Positions 27,320-30,285 of a stretch of 30,285 nucleotides of DNA are shown piece by piece (positions within the stretch are counted from its first letter, which is position 1; each line of letters opens with the position of its first letter). The notes under the pieces were generated by a model. It saw only the letters and a list, made by a program, of their open reading frames with translations, ran no database searches and was not told the DNA's origin. Source of the DNA: a virus; IMG/VR virus record IMGVR_UViG_3300010371_000090, positions 1-30,285 of that record. One strand, 5' to 3'. A program made the translations under genes and the position numbers.

Positions 27320-28654
27320 ATGACGACTACCGTCACTCCCAACATCGTCAACGTCAACACGACGATCACCGCCTCGCCGGCGCCTAACACCCTGCAGCAA
27401 TCCGGTGCCATCGTCTCGGCGGGCGCGACGACGCTGGCCTCGAATACCAGCAGCTTTTGCGGTTCGGTATCGCAGGTCGCATCCTTGCTGGTGGCTCCCT
27501 ATGCGATCACCTCGCTGGCATGGGCATCGAGCACGGTGACGGCGACCGTCGACGCGGCTGATCTGGAAGGCCTGGGCGTGGGCGATACCTTCGCCACCGT
27601 CATCAGTGGCGCCGTGCCTGCCGGATACAACGGCACGTTCGTCGCCACGGTAGCCTCGACCACGACGTTCACCTACGCTGTCACTGCCAACCCTGGCACT
27701 GAAACGTCGCCCGGCACGTTCACCGGGCCGGAATCGTCGTACATCCTGGATGCGGCAACCACGTTTTTTGCGCAGGGCAGTTCGGTCGGGTTCTACCTGC
27801 TGGAGCTTGGCGTGGCGGCTTCGGATGTGGCGGGCGTCGCCGCCCTGTCCACCTACCTCACCACCTACACCACGCCGCAAGCGTTTTATGCCTACCTGGT
27901 GCCGCCCTATTGGGACGATTCCGCATCGACCCAGCTGGCGGCCCTGGCCCTGGCCTACAACGGACCCACGGCACAGACGTATTTCTTCGTCACCACCACC
28001 AGCGGGCACTTGTCCGCCTACGCCGGCAACAAGGCGGTTTTTGCCATCGTGCCATCGCCGACCCAGACGCCGCAGGAGGTGCAGATTGCCGCCCTGTTCT
28101 ACAACTGGATCGCCAACAATCCCGGCTCATCTAACCCGCTGGCGCCGATGCAGTTCCGGTTCCTGTATGGCGTGACGCCATGGGTTCGCGGTGCCAACAA
28201 CACCACGATCAACGCGATCCTTACCGGGTTCGGCAATATCGCACTCACGGGATCGGAAGGCGGCATCTCCAATGCCTGCCTGTTCAAGGGCACCACCATG
28301 GACGGGGCACAATCCGCTTCATGGTTCGGCCTGGACTGGTTCCGCATCAACGTCAAGCAGCGTCTGGCGGCGGCCATCATCAACGGGTCGAACAGCAATC
28401 CGCCGCTGCTCTATGACCAGAACGGCATCAACACGCTGGAAGCTGTCGCCAATCAGGTGGGAAGCTCGGCGGTCGCCTTCGGATGCGCGCAATCGGTGAC
28501 CGTCTCGGCCGTCGATTTCAACACCTACGTCACGCAAAACCCCTCCGACTATGCGGCAGGCATCTACAACGGCCTGACCGCCACGATGACGCTGCAAAAC
28601 GGCTTCATGTCCATCACCGTGAATCTGGACGCCGTCCAGTTCGCCAGCGCGTAA
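27320..28654 (+). CDS. contractile tail sheath protein (444 aa)
   Basis: The N-terminal part includes a small Ig-like insert (residues about 65-135: SLAWASSTVTATVDAADLEGLGVGDTF, GYNGTFVATVASTTTFTYAV). The C-terminal half matches sheath-type proteins of the DUF3383-like group: AFYAYLVPPYWDD, MDGAQSASWFGLDWFRINVKQRLAAAIINGSNSNPPLLYDQNGINTLEAVANQ, DFNTYVTQNPSDYAAGIYNGLTATMTLQNGFMSITVNLDAVQF. Position directly before a tube-like gene supports the call. This makes the virion a myovirus. Confidence 0.82.
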   Translation: MTTTVTPNIVNVNTTITASPAPNTLQQSGAIVSAGATTLASNTSSFCGSVSQVASLLVAPYAITSLAWASSTVTATVDAADLEGLGVGDTFATVISGAVPAGYNGTFVATVASTTTFTYAVTANPGTETSPGTFTGPESSYILDAATTFFAQGSSVGFYLLELGVAASDVAGVAALSTYLTTYTTPQAFYAYLVPPYWDDSASTQLAALALAYNGPTAQTYFFVTTTSGHLSAYAGNKAVFAIVPSPTQTPQEVQIAALFYNWIANNPGSSNPLAPMQFRFLYGVTPWVRGANNTTINAILTGFGNIALTGSEGGISNACLFKGTTMDGAQSASWFGLDWFRINVKQRLAAAIINGSNSNPPLLYDQNGINTLEAVANQVGSSAVAFGCAQSVTVSAVDFNTYVTQNPSDYAAGIYNGLTATMTLQNGFMSITVNLDAVQFASA

Positions 28655-28664
28655 GGAATCCACC

Positions 28665-29105
28665 ATGGCACTCAATCCTGTTACGCAAGGCACCCTGAAC
28701 CGACTTCGCGCCGCTGTCATCGTGCCAAGCTTCCCGAGCCTCAATGTGACCTCGCCTTACATGGGCAAGTCCTTCGTGCATGTCACCCCCAAGGGAAGGT
28801 TCAACAACCTGATCCCGACCGCAACAGGGGCGGTCACTTCCCCGGAACCGTATGTCGAGGCAGACATTACGTTCATGCTTCTGCGTACTCAATCGCTGGG
28901 GGCATCGTGGCGAAGCCAGTGGGAGCTGCAGTCCACCATCGGTCAGGTCAACGTGATCCCCGACTCCATCGCATGGGCATCGGTGACGTTGGATACCTGT
29001 GTGATCGGTGAAGTGGATTTCGGCGCCTACGATGGCACCGACCCGATGATCAAGGTGACGATGTCGGGGATCTACTACATCAACAGCGCGCTGTGGAGCG
29101 TCTGA
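28665..29105 (+). CDS. tail tube protein (146 aa)
   Basis: AAGGAA 8 nt before ATG 28665. The sequence starts MALNPVTQGTLNRLRAAVIVPSFPSLNVTSPYMGKSF, then PKGRFNNLIPTATGAVTSPEPYVEADITFMLLRTQSLGASWRSQWELQSTIG, and ends VDFGAYDGTDPMIKVTMSGIYYINSALW, a beta-sandwich pattern with the tube family's 'V.SPEPYV...I...L...' middle. It is of usual tube size and lies between the sheath and the chaperone genes. Confidence 0.82.
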   Translation: MALNPVTQGTLNRLRAAVIVPSFPSLNVTSPYMGKSFVHVTPKGRFNNLIPTATGAVTSPEPYVEADITFMLLRTQSLGASWRSQWELQSTIGQVNVIPDSIAWASVTLDTCVIGEVDFGAYDGTDPMIKVTMSGIYYINSALWSV

Positions 29106-29662
29106 TGCGCATTGACGAGCAATTGCGCCTGGTGACGGCGGTGGAAGGAGATATCCGGGCCTACCATGTGCCGTTGCCCCGAGATGTATTCGAGGCAAAC
29201 TATCGCCTCCTTGCGTCGACCAAAGCGGCCATGATGGCCAAGGGCGCCGCCTTCATGGCGGATGCCGGGCCGCGTATCGCCACCCTCCTACTCAAGGACG
29301 AAGCGCGTGCCGATCGCGAAGATAGCGAAGCGGCGGTGACCAGCCTGTTGCAGGACATCCAGCGCCTTACCACCGTGCTGGTACCTACGCCCAACGGATG
29401 GGAGCAGTTGCCGGTACAGACGGCCATCACACGGCAGGCCATCGACGCGGAAAGCTGGGCAGAAGTGGAATCCTCCCTGCTTTTTTTTACATGTCACTCC
29501 TGCATGAGTCGACGCATGGAGAGAGCGGGCGTCATGAAGGCGCTAGCCTTGATCGTGGGGGGCGAGATTACCTCCTCTTCCATTACGGACTACCTCGCTT
29601 CTTTGCCGACGTCGACGGCAACTTCCGGCACCCAGAAACCGGCCTCATCGGTTCCTTCCTGA
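29105..29662 (+). CDS. tail assembly chaperone, short (G-like) product (185 aa)
   Basis: ATG 29105 shares its A with the tube gene's TGA. The product includes VEGDIRAYHVPLPRDVFEANYRLLASTKAAMMAKGAAF, an RADREDSEAAVTSLLQDIQRLTTV segment, and FFTCHSCMSRRMERAGVMKALALIVGGEITSSSITDYLASLPTSTATSGT. The last segment is typical of G-type chaperones. Placed between tube and tape-measure genes, the standard position of lambda G/GT. A run of eight T at 29481-29488 falls at codons 126-128. Confidence 0.85.
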   Translation: MRIDEQLRLVTAVEGDIRAYHVPLPRDVFEANYRLLASTKAAMMAKGAAFMADAGPRIATLLLKDEARADREDSEAAVTSLLQDIQRLTTVLVPTPNGWEQLPVQTAITRQAIDAESWAEVESSLLFFTCHSCMSRRMERAGVMKALALIVGGEITSSSITDYLASLPTSTATSGTQKPASSVPS

Positions 29663-29790
29663 ATGAGCTGATGGGCGAAACGTTTCCGTTGTTCGCCCAA
29701 GACTACGAGTTGCCCTGGTTGACGGCTTCGGAGTTCCGGAACCGCCATTTTTCTATGGCCTTGACGAAGATATTCAGCCGACATGCCTAA
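29105..29790 (+). CDS. tail assembly chaperone, -1 frameshift (GT-like) product (228 aa)
   Basis: The 0-frame is read to Phe128, then a -1 slip on T_TTT_TTT (29482-29488) continues at TAC (29488-29490) for 100 more codons to TAA at 29788-29790. The new part reads YMSLLHESTHGESGR..., DYLLFHYGLPRFFADVDGNF, GSFLNELMGETFPLFAQDYELPWLTASEFRNRHFSMALTKIFSRHA. In lambda and many others the rare fused protein bridges tape measure and tube subunits. Frames: 29105 frame plus two versus the downstream frame differ by exactly -1. Confidence 0.8.
29482..29488 (+). other. -1 ribosomal frameshift slippery site T_TTT_TTT
   Basis: Seven T inside a run of eight (29481-29488), phased as X_XXY_YYZ relative to the 29105 frame, with both Phe codons able to re-pair perfectly after slipping. 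It is an outlier in this GC-rich sequence. A downstream GACGC...GCGTC stem (29511-29533) is rather far (22 nt) to be a classical stimulator. Confidence 0.8.
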
Positions 29791-30285
29791 CAAGCCGATT
29801 ATCACGATCCAGGTCAACGACGAACAGTTCAAGGCGTTTTCCGAACTGTTCGACAAGCACCAGGAAAAGGTCCAGGCGCTGCCCAAGGAGTGGGAGAAGA
29901 TCAGCGGCAGCGCGTCCGAAGGCTCCGAAGCGATGGCAGCGGCCATTGCCACGGTGACCGCTGGACTGATGGAAGCGGGCAAGCATGCCCACCTGCTATC
30001 GTCGCACCTGCACTCGGCCTCCGAAGCCCAGCGTCAGTTCGGCGTGGCCTCGCGTCAGGGTGCCGTGCACATGCACAGCATGGCCAAGGACGCCAAGACG
30101 CTCGCTGATCGCGTGTTCGGCATCGGCAAGTTCCTGTTCAAGGTCGGCGTACTGGGCGGCGCGTCGGGGTTGTTGGGCGGCTTCGGCCTGGACAAGCTGG
30201 CGCAAAGTGCCGTCAGCAACCAGCGCGGCGCCCGCAGCTTAGGTCTTAGCACCGGGCAATACCGCGCCTTCGGCACGGACTTCGG
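29783..30285 (+). CDS. tail tape measure protein, 5' part (cut by window end)
   Basis: ATG 29783 overlaps the frameshift product's stop by 8 nt, which is the usual place for a tape measure. The visible 167 codons start MPNKPIITIQVNDEQFKAFSELFDKHQEKV, then long Ala-rich helical sequence (SEAMAAAIATVTAGLMEAGKHAHLL), then FGIGKFLFKVGVLGGASGLLGGFGLDKLAQSAV, a hydrophobic Gly-rich stretch, then RGARSLGLSTGQYRAFGTDF. The last part ('G.S..Q..AF') is common near the start of tape measures. It sets tail length and is ejected with the DNA. The gene continues beyond the window. Confidence 0.88.
   Translation, partial: MPNKPIITIQVNDEQFKAFSELFDKHQEKVQALPKEWEKISGSASEGSEAMAAAIATVTAGLMEAGKHAHLLSSHLHSASEAQRQFGVASRQGAVHMHSMAKDAKTLADRVFGIGKFLFKVGVLGGASGLLGGFGLDKLAQSAVSNQRGARSLGLSTGQYRAFGTDF

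Noticed and set aside
26843-28009. 388-aa minus-strand open frame
   Set aside because: It lies antisense to the sheath and neighbouring genes; low-complexity G/R/D composition typical of reversed Thr/Ala-rich coding.
29511-29533. GACGC...GCGTC stem as frameshift stimulator
   Set aside because: It starts 22 nt after the slippery site and has only 5 bp, outside the usual 5-9 nt spacing.
1-30285. CRISPR array, tRNA genes, insertion sequences, integrase or att site
   Set aside because: No regular repeat-spacer pattern, no cloverleaf with a T-arm consensus, no transposase or integrase motif, and no tRNA-like att core could be seen in the window.

Overview
The window is about 30 kb of a GC-rich, temperate, tailed-phage genome (prophage or free phage). 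A lambda-type immunity switch marks it as temperate. A terminase / portal / MuF / protease-scaffold / capsid / sheath / tube / frameshifted-chaperone / tape-measure series marks it as a contractile-tailed caudovirus. Base composition and gene families fit a phage of a high-GC beta- or gammaproteobacterium (Burkholderiales or Xanthomonadales), but no host gene, integrase or att site is in the window, so the host is an inference. Both ends are cut inside phage genes.

Region by region. (1) 1-2573, minus strand: a leftward early operon of ten small genes, nearly all joined by 4-nt ATGA or GTGA stop/start overlaps. (2) 2574-3381: the switch, with a short HTH repressor on the minus strand, a Cro/YdaS-like gene on the plus strand, five copies of a 17-bp operator on both sides of the repressor, and a strong terminator just after the cro-like gene. 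(3) 3417-10998, plus strand: the rightward early operon. It holds a second regulator, small proteins, a DnaT-like initiator with two clusters of 10-bp iterons inside it (candidate origin), a DnaB-type helicase, two DNA methyltransferase-like genes, a RusA resolvase and several small zinc-binding-type proteins. A minus-strand cassette (7706-8573: GIY-YIG nuclease, RHH protein, unknown small protein) interrupts it and carries its own near-consensus sigma70 promoter. (4) 11022-13089: a terminator, then the lysis cassette (TM protein, lambda R-like endolysin, holin-like protein, lipoprotein), then about 400 bp without a convincing gene that ends in another terminator. (5) 13090-16426: a class-3 lipase, small proteins and a 529-aa repeat-rich surface protein placed before the packaging genes. 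(6) 16430-24564: small and large terminase, DUF1073-type portal, MuF-like protein, an antisense secreted 'moron', a 637-aa Nudix + DUF2213-type protease + scaffold fusion with a good internal start for the scaffold, a decoration-like protein and a DUF2184-type major capsid protein, followed by tandem terminators. (7) 24657-30285: neck/connector proteins, tail sheath, tail tube, tail assembly chaperone with a T_TTT_TTT -1 frameshift, and the start of the tape measure.

How it works together. The repressor and Cro-like protein compete for the shared operators and so control both early operons. The rightward operon then starts replication (initiator, helicase, iterons) and processes or modifies DNA (RusA, methyltransferases). 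Late genes lie behind terminators at 11022 and 13037, which suggests late antitermination; the unassigned 181-aa gene just upstream (10453-10998) is the positional candidate. Function calls come from motif recognition and remembered families, not database searches.
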